From: Rotaria macrura | Taxonomy: Eukaryota > Rotifera > Eurotatoria > Philodinida > Philodinidae | Direction: 5' to 3' | Length of the DNA: 64,000 nt | Assembly (NCBI GenBank): GCA_900239685.1 | Contig: OENT01000961.1 | Location: forward strand, 1-64,000 | Shown: positions 26,401 to 36,500 of the stretch, in pieces | Layout: each line of letters begins with the position of its first letter | Numbering within the stretch: the first letter of the stretch is position 1 | The notes under the pieces: generated by a model | Databases searched by the model: none | What the model was told of the DNA's origin: nothing | The model's input: the letters and a program-made list of their open reading frames with translations, nothing else | Translations under genes and position numbers: made by a program

Positions 26401-29400
26401 CTAAAAAGTGTCTTGTGTTCATGTCTCACATATATGGATCACTCAATCATAGGGATCTTCGTTGAGACAATCTAGATTAAAAATTTATGCTTGTGTCATT
26501 GTTGACGCTTCATTCAACATATATTCACACTTAATAAAAACATAGTGAAAAAATATGTGATTGCTTTGCTACTTCCAGAAAAAACTGATCTGCACATTGA
26601 TCTCATATATATATATATATATATATATAAAGATGTTTATACATTAAAGAATGAATAATCATTGTAATATTGTGTTCACTCATTCTGTATCGAAAGAAAT
26701 CTCTTGTCGAATGAAGCAGTGCTATAGAATATATGGCTTCATGTGCTATCGTAACGTCCTATGCTACCAGTGCCTCTTGATCAACGTGCGTAGTCCGTGT
26801 TGTGTACTGTCACCTGTCTTAAAGTAAAATACAATACTGCGATGTTATCTGATATTTTCATAGAATTCTTTACTTAATCAGGATGACAATTGCAGATGCC
26901 AGTAAAATCGAAAATGATAACGCATATACTCATTTTATACAGTTAATCATCATGAATAACAGTAAACTAATGTTTTGACAGCGACAACTTTACAAGAATT
27001 CTTTTTGGTATGGTACATGTTTAGTAAGGGCTGCAAACGACTTAAATAGTGGAGTACACGATCTCTCACGTTTATTTACAATACGATCAAATACGGCTGT
27101 AAAACATTGGCTATCAAACAGAGGGTAGATGATATGAACAGTCGCTTACGACTGAAGTTGCTTGATCTCTATTGCAACAAATATTCATAGTTCAAAATCA
27201 GTAAAAAGTCGATGAAGAGAAGAAGAAATCAGGTCGGATTAGAGAAAGTATGTACTTGTGTCCATAAACCGTGCAAAAATCTGAAATTTTTAAAGAAATT
27301 ACAGAATTTCAAATTACTTAGTAATACGACATAATGTTCAGCCCTACGATAACAACTCCCTAGTTCATAAGAAAAGGATTTTTTTCTTAATGATCGATGA
27401 TATTTAATTGCACGAGCTCCAAAAGTTGAAGAAAATTTAAGTCTTTTCAAAAGTTTGAATCGGTGGTTCTGATTTGCCTCCAGCATACTAACCTAAAGTA
27501 TGTAATAGTTCATGCATAATCGTTCCAACACCGAGACAACCGGAACTTTGTAATGTTACCGTACGGTTTAACACAATCCCTGGATTTAGTCCAATCTAGA
27601 AAGAAACGAAAAGAAATATTGTGTAGCTATCTAACTTTTAATTTAGTCATAAATCTTCTTCTAATACTTACGTATGACGAACAGCCGTCTCCGTTGACAA
27701 TCGTAATATAATATGAATCCAATGCACTCCTCGGTCGGAATTGAACACAACGAAAATTGTTGAAAGCTGCTATATTTTCTAATAGTCGCATTGCTGCAAC
27801 AATCACTGATTCCTGTTCATAAGCTAGAAATTTTCAAAATAATATTAATTTATAATCTGCGGTAGATCTTAGTAAAAGAAACTACGAACTGTATCCAGGT
27901 GCAATTTCATACGGTACAGTCCCGTTCGGCCAGGCAACACCCGTACCACGGAGTAATAGTGCACGCTAAGTAGTTTTTCAAAACACGTAAAGAAAGATCA
28001 TTTCATGAAACTAATACTTGATGAATAAACCTACGTCCCTCGACCCAGTGTTCTCAGGAAAGATCATATCACCTTCAACACGATTCCCTGTAGAAAAAAG
28101 GAAGCAAACAATGAATGCGCTAAAATCAATGCTTAAATCGTGTATATAAAATATCGTGTGAGCTCTCTTTTTCGGAATTAGTCATCATAATAAGCAAGCA
28201 GAATGCCAGAAATGTGTTGCATGACACAGTTCATTAAATTCTACCAATACTTTCAGTCTCCTACTTATGAACAATTATATCACGTCATAATCGCACACTA
28301 GCATCGCGTTAAAACATGTTATGTCTCTAGTTAATCTATTTTTGGTGATATGTGAATTCTACTACAGCGGGATCTACAACTATCATAGTTCAATGATTGC
28401 GAGTTCTCATTGATTGGTGCTTAACTCTATTATTTAAATGAATTTTCGTGTGAAGAGACATCAATGAAGTTGAAAGAGTACAGGACGATAATAGTTTATC
28501 TTATATCAAACTATTACCTTTTAGATCTAGTTTCATGTATGTCCACGTTTCTTTTTTCATTCGTGCTCGCCAGAGTAAGTTTTCAGATCCGTATATATTC
28601 GGGTTTCCTTCTTCGTCGTCACTGGAGATGCATGCTTAAAGATTATACGTCTCCTGGAGAGAAGTCACATCTGAAGACACTTCCCCTGCATCTCCAATGT
28701 TCTATATATGCGACATTACTCACTCAAAGACGTTCGAAGACACATGAGAATATTGATTCCTGGAATATTGAAGAAGTTCAATTCAGTAATAAAAACAGAA
28801 AAAAAACTTTAATGCGACATCATCTGCCACTTTAATGACTAAATTAGTCATTTTTACGAAACTACAATTTCGTTTCTGATCTAAGGTTGAATGGAACATA
28901 CATACAGATATTTAACGATGACGTCTTTTGTCTGGTCAAACCCATTGTCTTATTATAAAGCCATCTACTCAATGTGAAAGAGGAGCTCATCATCGATTTC
29001 TTGGACCATAAACCTAAGCGTCAATTTTTCATGCACATGTTGATCGATCTACTATTAAGTAATAGCATTAAATATACATATATGAATAAGCTCTTACATG
29101 ATTCATTTCTCTGGTAGACACTTGACTATGTTTTGGTACTACCGTAGAGCAAATATTAGCGAATGAACTACTATATAAAAAGATCAATGCAACCATATTT
29201 GTATGATGAACTATCTTTGATATATTTTGAAAAACAAAGACTGCAACGGTTCTAATTTAAATATCTTCTCGTAAATACTGTTCCCTCTTAAAACTTAAAG
29301 TTCACAGTTTAGTTAGATTTGGAAAGTCTAAGAAGTGCTTCATTTTTTTTTGTAGCGTAGCAATCGATTTTCAATATGATAGTAAATTGATTTTACCAAT

Positions 29401-29720
29401 GTTTATCGAACTCTCAAGTTTATGTTTCTCTAGACATTAGAGTATTCTATCGATGCATTTCACATTAACAAAGCATTCGATCATTTTTGTTCAAGAAAAT
29501 AAGTAATTGAATTATCTAAATACATCATGATGTTGACAACGTACGATTCTGTTCCAGGATATTTTGTGTTTGTAAAGAACTCTTAATGAAAGAAATAAAA
29601 AACTTGAATAGTTTGTTTTCAAGCAAGCGATTCGTCAATAATGCTAACCTTTGATATTGGAAACCCATTGGCTTCGTTGATGATAGCAAGAACAATCAGT
29701 AGATTGAAGCAAGTGGTCAT
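20456..29720 (-). CDS. Secreted astacin-family (M12A) zinc metalloprotease with PPC-like and C-terminal domains, multi-exon
   Basis: Minus-strand exons, by phase and GT/AG sites: 29720-29649, 28087-28035, 27965-27890, 27823-27672, 27595-27493, 25955-25884, 25809-25552, 23189-22668, 21023-21000 and 20934-20456. One more exon with length 1 mod 3 is needed after exon 1; 28948-28906 fits but its acceptor is weak. With it the protein is about 617 residues. Exon 1 is a signal peptide. Exon 3 has the mature-domain start WPNGTVPYEI. Exons 5 and 6 join to give HELLHTLGFVHEQSRPDRD, the astacin zinc site with catalytic Glu and three His. Exon 7 carries the Met-turn SIMHYGS. A Thr/Pro linker leads to exon 8, a beta-rich domain (TYYYEAIRVTVNTSGIYTF) resembling prepeptidase-C-like domains of bdelloid secreted proteins. 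Exon 10 is an unassigned beta-rich C-terminal domain. The predicted role is extracellular or digestive proteolysis. Introns of 1.5-2.4 kb contrast with others near 65 bases. Confidence 0.85.
21000..21023 (-). other. 24-base microexon of the astacin gene
   Basis: The minus strand reads TTTTACTTAG, then 24 exonic bases, then GTAAGATATC. The exon enters in phase 1 and leaves in phase 1. It adds eight residues (V-Q-M-V-T-T-G-T) between the PPC-like domain and the last exon. Because its length is a multiple of three, skipping it would keep the frame, so it is a candidate cassette exon. The next intron is 65 bases (20999-20935). Confidence 0.65.
24414..24653 (+). pseudogene. Acidic open frame, possible decayed gene fragment in an astacin intron
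   Basis: A strong acceptor-like TCTGATTTTTCAG precedes ATAAAAAAATG near 24462. The frame then encodes a short Lys/Asn-rich helix and a very acidic Ser/Asp/Glu tail ending at 24653. About 40 bases on, a different frame stays open (about 24677-24800) with LEKRGVTWSAQLSEDY, and then it too breaks. The two pieces in shifted frames suggest a decayed gene, antisense to and inside an intron of the astacin gene. No family was recognised. Confidence 0.28.
26605..26629. repeat. AT dinucleotide microsatellite
   Basis: An uninterrupted run of AT units, 25 bases, lies in the long intron of the astacin gene between exons 5 and 6. It is a plain microsatellite and likely length-polymorphic. Confidence 0.9.
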
Positions 29721-31642
29721 CTTTTATTATGTCGGATTGGGTGTACGAAGAATAACTTTGTTTAAGTACCTATGAAATTAATACATATCACTCTAATTAA
29801 TAGTTCTAAAGTCATAATTCTAAATGGATATTATGAAGAGACAACGACATTATACTATCTTTTCGTTAGTGGAGTGGCAGATCGACTTCTAACTTACACA
29901 AATACTCGCATATTCATTACAAGTCACATCTAACTTTAGTTGTCAAATATCTTAGCGTGTTTGTCCCTTGGGTTTTCCAAGATCAAAGGACGAGACCTAG
30001 ACTAGGATTAAAACAAAGTCAACCTCAGGCTGACTGATTTTTCACTTCAATCATACTGCTAGAGAAAATCAATAAACATTAAAATCTAGGTCATATTGTA
30101 GCATTTTATATAAAAATCGTAGCTAGGAGTTTAATGAAAAACGGGATTAAAAGAATCTATGAAAAAGAATATTGAGATTTCTTTCTGACTAATTCTTGAC
30201 GATATTTTTATGATAATATCACGACCATTCAGCTCAGATAGCAAACATCTTACTCATAAAATTGATATTGAAAAGATGTATGAGCAGCTGTCTACCATAA
30301 TATAGTAGCAGAGAAGTGTAGTACATTGAAGAAATTTGATGATGAGCAAAAACTCAAGGGATGAGTTCACAACATTGTAGAATGGTAAAATCGATCATAA
30401 ATGTTCAAAATACAAAAACATATAATTATTTATATAATGATGAATCCAGAGAGGTTCATTTCCCTACTATGATCATCTGATACTATCAAAATGACCTGTC
30501 GTTTCTTGCAGAACGCATAGGGGTCAATTTTTCTACTTATTCGATCGGAATTTCAAAATACCCCCCCCCCTCCTCCACCCTTCCAATATTTCATGAGCAA
30601 CAATTCAGGATCTTGAATCATAGTCAATCATAAACAAATTTTTCAGTTACCTTGTATCCACCGTTATTTTTCAGAACTTAAACCATTGTGAGCCTTCATA
30701 ATGGATCTTCTTTAGCTTCAAAATGCTATTTAGTAGAACCTTTTTTAAATTTTTAGCTCGAATATCAGATGCGTAATGATAGGTTGCAGTGAATCTACAC
30801 TTGTTTAAGTTGACGTTTTTTTCAGGATATCAGCTAATTAATGAATAATCTTCTGCTAAGTTTCTTGATGTAACATTTCCCGGAAAAACGAAAGATTAAA
30901 ATAGTTAATTTTCGATTGATTGATATCCGTAATATTATTACTTGAGATGTGAGGAATGCATTTCGACGAACCGATCGACAAGATACTGAGCAGCGATTAG
31001 CGTCAATACTAATAATTATATGAACATGCTAAAGTAGGGGGAAGAAAAGTTGAAACAAGAGATTTACTGCAAACGTAATGATTTATTAATCTGAAGCAAG
31101 AACTCTATGATTGAGAAAATCAGACTGAAATTACGGCTTAAATTTTGTTCACTCAGTTGTTTATTTTTCATTAGAGGAGACTATTTTTATAAGACACATG
31201 ACTTTTTATCAGTCATGCTCAATTTGTAAAATTCCTTTTTTCTTTAAATGAGAGCCGCTTTGGATGTGATGCCTTGAAGACTTAACTGTACAACCTCATT
31301 TGCTCGTTTCCCTCGTAGCCGACAATATTTTCTTCACAGTTCATTGTGATACTTCAACACATCTTTAAATTCAACAGTAAGCCCATTACGATGCAAAGAA
31401 GAAGTAATGAGTGTTCGAATTTTGCTAATGTCATACCTTGAAACACATTAGAAATCAACCTGCGACAGTTTTTGCATGAAATCTTCAAGCAGATATATTT
31501 AGATGAAATTATTTTAACTTGTAATAACTTTCTTCAAACTCGAACACTATCATTACACCACAAATAAGTGGCTTGTCTCTCTTTAAAGTTCAAATAAATA
31601 GATTAACGAACGGTTGAATAAATGACCAAGATTCGAGCTTAT
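29721..31642. other. Intergenic upstream of the astacin gene
   Basis: AT-rich sequence that should contain the promoter of the minus-strand astacin gene. An acceptor-like TTTCATAG lies about 50 bases upstream of its ATG. A run of ten C followed by a C/T tract occurs at 30561-30590. No gene was recognised. Confidence 0.5.
30561..30570. repeat. Homopolymer C tract with polypyrimidine extension
   Basis: Ten consecutive C, followed by TCCTCCACCC, stand out in an AT-rich intergenic stretch. Such tracts are prone to slippage and sequencing error. A longer one occurs at 57297-57309. Confidence 0.85.
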
Positions 31643-31650
31643 CACTTGTT
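31643..31650 (+). repeat. Left target-site duplication of the hAT-type element
   Basis: CACTTGTT directly abuts the left terminal repeat and pairs with AACTTGTT at 33584-33591. Seven of eight bases agree, as expected for an old insertion. Confidence 0.7.
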
Positions 31651-31784
31651 CAGGCCCCGCTACCTGGGAGGGGGGTACGAAAAAGAAGGATTTCGAGAAG
31701 GAATTTTTCAAAAAAACAGAAGAAAATCAAAAAAAGGAAAAGAAGGATTATTTCAAAATTTACTGTAGAGTTCTGCAGGAAAAC

Positions 31785-32330
31785 CATAACCTACCCTAAC
31801 ATGTCCTAACCTACATTACAGGGTAGGTTTAGGGTAAAAAGTGCATAGGGTAGGACAGGTTTACGTCACAGGCAGCTTAGAGTAGGGTAAGGCTACTAAA
31901 AGATTATAGGGGTACAATTAAGGATGATTTCACATTTATAAAACTTCTATGAAGCTGAACTTAATATACATTTCTGACATCTTTTTCGCCAAAAAGAAGA
32001 CAAAATATAAACAGTGATGCTGTTAATGATATTATATTTTTAAGAAACTTTCGAAGTATCTAAAAAATTTTGTATATGATTCTCGTTGAAAATCAATAAA
32101 ATATGCTGAAAATATTGAAGAAAAACTTCATGGTGACTTTTCCTTGAACTTGAAACGCTAAGAGTATAATAGGGTTTAATATGAAAAATCTCTGTGATAG
32201 GATAGGGTAAAGGTAGAATGTCCATAGGATAGGGTACATCAAGGTTACGAAGTCTATAGGTTATGGTAGGACTAGGGTACGAAGTTATTCAGTAGGGTAG
32301 GATTAGGGTACAGAAAAGTTGTAATCTGCA
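31785..32330. repeat. Degenerate AGGGTA/TAGGGTAGG arrays
   Basis: Two clusters (about 31785-31890 and 32195-32330) contain many variants of TAGGGTAGGA, TAGGGTA and TTAGGGTA. At the far left (31785-31815) the same word appears inverted, as CTACCCTAAC and CCTAACCTAC. The clusters lie wholly within the hAT-type element, towards its left end. Subterminal short repeats are known transposase-binding sites in hAT elements, so this is the likeliest role. The spacing is irregular, unlike a true tandem satellite. Confidence 0.6.
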
Positions 32331-32417
32331 GGGTTCTAATTCACTGTCCTGCAATAAAAATAAAGACAAATTAAGTGAAGATCCAGTCGAACCTACACGA
32401 GCATAATTCAGTTTTAG

Positions 32418-32558
32418 ATTGTAGCTTTGGCCTTAGTAAAAGGAGCCTATGAATCCGATAATAATACGCAAAAGAAACTCAAACTAATTCAAGTATACAA
32501 TAGCTTGGCCTCTAGTACTTCTGAGAGACGATTTTTGGTATCATCACAACGTCATTAG
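32418..32558 (+). pseudogene. hAT transposase C-terminal remnant
   Basis: A 46-codon frame, closed by TAG at both ends, contains YNSLASSTSERRFLVSS. This resembles the ASSxxSERxFS core of the hAT C-terminal dimerisation domain, with the usual hydrophobic helix just before it (KLKLIQVY). No other part of the transposase could be traced in frame; the surrounding sequence is interrupted by stops. Its position inside the element with hAT-type ends supports the reading. The similarity is short and would not stand alone. Confidence 0.55.
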
Positions 32559-33583
32559 TGTATATTGTTGCTTTTGTCTTTCCAAGTGAGAGAAGATCGC
32601 TCTGCAGCAAGTTTGATGGAAGTAGTGCCAGTTTCAGAAGATTGTTATTTAATTTGACTTCTCTGAGCCACAAGTTCTCTCTCACTATAGAACACATACT
32701 TATATTAGAGAGAAAACAATACGACATGAAACAAAAAATATTGATCATGGAATAGAGAGAAAAGACATTAACAAGAGTAACGATAAAAGATTTAATGAAT
32801 AATAAAACAGAAATAGGACGATACTTCTCGCAAAATGTGTTTTGAAAATGATCAGACCGATATACTTTTAACATACGACGAATTAACTTGTCAATAAATG
32901 AAAAGAAGTGTTTTTCATTACATAGATATGTAATTCAATTATGCTCTTCATAACGTATAGATGGAAGTGCATTTTTCATAAAAATAGTAGAGAATATTCA
33001 ACGCATTTCATAAAACAGAAAAACGACCTTATATGCCGAAAGACACTACTTTCTCATGAAAGTGGCTACAAAAGATCGACTCGACGGGCAAACCGTGCTC
33101 CGTTTGGTAATGTCATGGTAAAGAAAAGAGTACGTTCTTATGAACCATATACAATGTCGAATTAAGCTATGTCAACGGAGGTTGGACTAATGTGTAAAAT
33201 TTTTCAGAACGTCCAAACGTCTACAACATCTCAGAGACGTTTTGAAAAGACAACTCAACAATGACATCGACCAAAGCAATCAACTGAGGAAAAAATTGAA
33301 AAAATGAATGAAAGAATGGTACAAAAAGATGAGGAAATTCGTAAGCGTGTAATTTTGCAAAAATTGTAAATGTATAGATTTTCAAATAAAAAATGAATGT
33401 TAAGTCCAAGTTCTAGAGCAACGATTGCTTCATTTTTTATTCTTTCTAACATATGGATAGAATTTCTGCGAAGTGTCTCATGTCTGTTGTGCAGATACGT
33501 ATATAGGATCTTCTTAAATGAAAAAGAAAAAAAGAAGGAATTTTGTTTAAAACAAGGACGTAGAAGGATGGCTGCGGGGCCTG

Positions 33584-33591
33584 AACTTGTT
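33584..33591 (+). repeat. Right target-site duplication of the hAT-type element
   Basis: AACTTGTT directly follows the right terminal repeat. It differs from the left copy only at its first base. Confidence 0.7.
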
Positions 33592-36500
33592 CTTTCGTAT
33601 CATTGACAGTGAAACGAACTGAGATATTTGTTTCTGTTAGATATTCTTCACCGAAACTGGTTGAAACCTTTTCTTTATTTGATAATTCAAGGTTGTTACT
33701 TTAAATGCCAATATCTAGAAATGAGAAAGAAAAACACTGTGATTCCTAATCTTGATCGTCTATTCGATTTTATGAAACTCCTTTCTACTCTATGAGTGCC
33801 TACGATGATTTCCTTGAGTACCAGCCAACATATTTATTTTCATAGTCAATTTCTTACCAGTCAGATGTAAAGAGTTGAAAATTTAATAAAATACAGCTCA
33901 ATCATGCACGTAAGAAAGCTTAAATAAGTACAACATTGAAAATTACTCGCAAAACAAATAGTAAATTACACAGAGACTCTTTTCAACTTAAGAAAAAACA
34001 CAAGCTTATTCATCCTAAATCAATTACAATCACAAGCGTTGTTTAAGACTGTTTGTCAAAAGCAACGACATTATACACAACACACACAAAAGAAAAGAGT
34101 GAAAGAAACTGATCTAAATGGTGGTGGCAAATCAATGACGAATAGAATAAATAATTATACCAGTTCTAAAATAATTTTGTATTGAATCATCGTTTTTTTC
34201 CATCCTTACTCTAATTTATGGCAGCATCGTAAAGAAGCTACTGCAAAATATGCTAACATAAAATATCAAGGAAAAGCAGTGGTCTACATTATTATAACTC
34301 TATTACAGTATGACAGCAGTTGATTAGAATATTTGAAAATTTTTTCAATTAAACCACAAGGAAATCATTCATCAGAATCCGTATTCCAAAGTAAGAATCA
34401 AGGCGGCAAATAACACGACTGGAAGTTATCGAACACAATGTACCATGGCAGGTGTAATTCATTGTAGCATTTAAATCTATAAATATATGTATGTGTAAAA
34501 GAATAAAAATAACTATTCATTCAGAGTCTATTGAATAGTTTGACATCCATCCAAATATGGAAGCAAGAACAAGAAACGAATTCATAAACTTATAAAGTAC
34601 ACTTCTCTTGACAGGTCATGAGATATAAGAAGTATTCGTGATGTAGGGCGTGACTTTCAAAGCTGGAGACTTGGTATCTTACCTGTGAGCATTTGAAATA
34701 AAGTATCGCTTTGGAATTAAATCTTATTGTGATGAAAATGATCTGTCACGTTCACATGCACACCGACTTGTCTAGATTACATTTAGACATACAGAAGCAT
34801 GTAAACTATTTCACTCACGATACATACTGACACTATTCGATCAATACCAAGTGAATAATCTCATTAGGATACACTTTTAACACTTTGCTTTCTTTGTCAC
34901 CATCCATGATTCAGTTTTTCTTCTTAGATTCTTAGCATCAAGAGGAAAATATTCAAGCAACTTCTAGTAAATCAAAGTGAATAATTTATTTTAATAACAG
35001 ATCTTTAAAAAACTAGAAATGTGTCATAAAATCTTCTTCTGAACTTTCACTTCAAACTATTCTATTTATAATTTCAAAAGTCTATCTTCAATGTGAAAAG
35101 AAGAATAAAATATTTTATTTGTTATGGTAGACACTTTTTCGGACAAGTGTTGTCAGAATTCCGAAAACTAATCTGTTAGAAAAAGATCTTTCAAAACTTG
35201 CTTACAAATCAGATGGATTTCTGTTGATTTTGCAGGCAAATCAGCTTGTGAGAGCTCATAACTCTAGTAATCGATTGTTTTTGAAGAACTGAATGATTTT
35301 TATTAGTTTGCAGAAAATTGATTTTTTTCTCATACTATTTTGAGGGAAGTCACGATGGGCGCACAAAGAATAATGACTATAGTGTCTGAAATTGGTATAG
35401 TCAGGGTATCGAGTATATTCAATGGAAGGTCTGGTAAGCCTGCCCGCGCCTGATGTTTTTTTTTCGTCGTATACACATNGGCAGGGGTAGTATACTTATT
35501 TTTCATCTCGGAAGAGCGTGTTTGATAAAGGGTCGATGTGTATCAGATATAGTTACCAAGAAAAATATTACTCTGCTGCCATTTCGATCCCAGCATTGTA
35601 TGTGGTCTTTAGAATCGGATTTTGGATTCTTTTACAATTCTTCTGATTTCTAGGAGTTACACTGATCTGTTGCAACGTCGAAAATAATGATAAAAAACTA
35701 GTTAGCTCAGTAGCAACAATATTTAGTAGCGTAAAACATTCAGTCATTCAAGCTTTGTTTTATACAATGTTTAGAAACTAAAATTTGCTTCATTTGTTAA
35801 CTATGTTTCGTCGCGTAAATCAGTTTGCATATATTAACCTAACTCGACAAATTTTTCCGAGATAAATTTCTTCCATCTTCAATGCAATTTTAAAATTTCA
35901 GAAAACACTGTCGCTATCACTGATAACTATGTATGTAGTTTTTCTTGTATTTTTCTATTAGGGATAAAAAATGGCAAGACGATCAATAGCTGATGATTAT
36001 ATCTATTCGTTTTTCCCTTCACAGTTACTGTCCCGTCTTCCTAATGCATCTATATTTTCTTTCAATAATTTTCATTCGTTTTTTTGTTGTCAAACATTAG
36101 TATTCGATTAGTTTCAAGTTCATATATATATGAACGATCGATAGATAATATTGTATTTCGTCAATATCTTCTCATGTGTATTGTTTAATTATTCATTGAG
36201 AAATGTACAGCTTGTTTGATCTAGGGGTTAGCTTTATCATTGCCATCCTTTACTATAAAAGAAAAGATAAATAAATCATCTACGCAGGTGAATCATAGAA
36301 ACACATGCATCTGATCATGTTTCTTTTGGAATTTCTATAATCCGACAAAATTCCAACGGATTCCTGCTTGCAATGCGACATCCGGACCCTTGTTGCTGGA
36401 ATTGATTGAATCGTATGATCGAAATCTAATTGCATTCCGTAGTATGATATGGCCGGCCTCTACTATTGCGATAAAATACTGATTCGTGCACAAATAGGAA

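Larger units (their letters stand above)
31651..33583. mobile_element. Decayed hAT-type DNA transposon (about 1.93 kb)
   Basis: The left end begins CAGGCCCCGC (31651-31660) and the right end is GCGGGGCCTG (33574-33583), a perfect 10-base terminal inverted repeat with weaker similarity just inside (CC at positions 13-14 of both). The flanking 8-mers are CACTTGTT (31643-31650) and AACTTGTT (33584-33591), identical at 7 of 8 bases. An 8-base target duplication and a CAGG-type terminus are diagnostic of the hAT superfamily. Inside are AGGGTA-rich arrays near the left end and a reading-frame remnant resembling the hAT dimerisation region (32418-32558). No intact transposase remains, so the copy is dead or depends on another one. 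Confidence 0.75.

Noticed and set aside
28464..28835. 123-codon plus-strand frame
   Set aside because: It lies antisense in the first large intron region of the astacin gene, with no domain, no splice framework and mixed composition typical of chance.
31785..32330. Telomere-like tract
   Set aside because: The AGGGTA words are irregular, partly inverted and confined to a transposon interior, unlike a tandem telomeric array.
32512..32874. 120-codon minus-strand frame
   Set aside because: It lies inside the decayed hAT element, antisense to the transposase remnant, and has a hydrophobic biased translation without any family signature.
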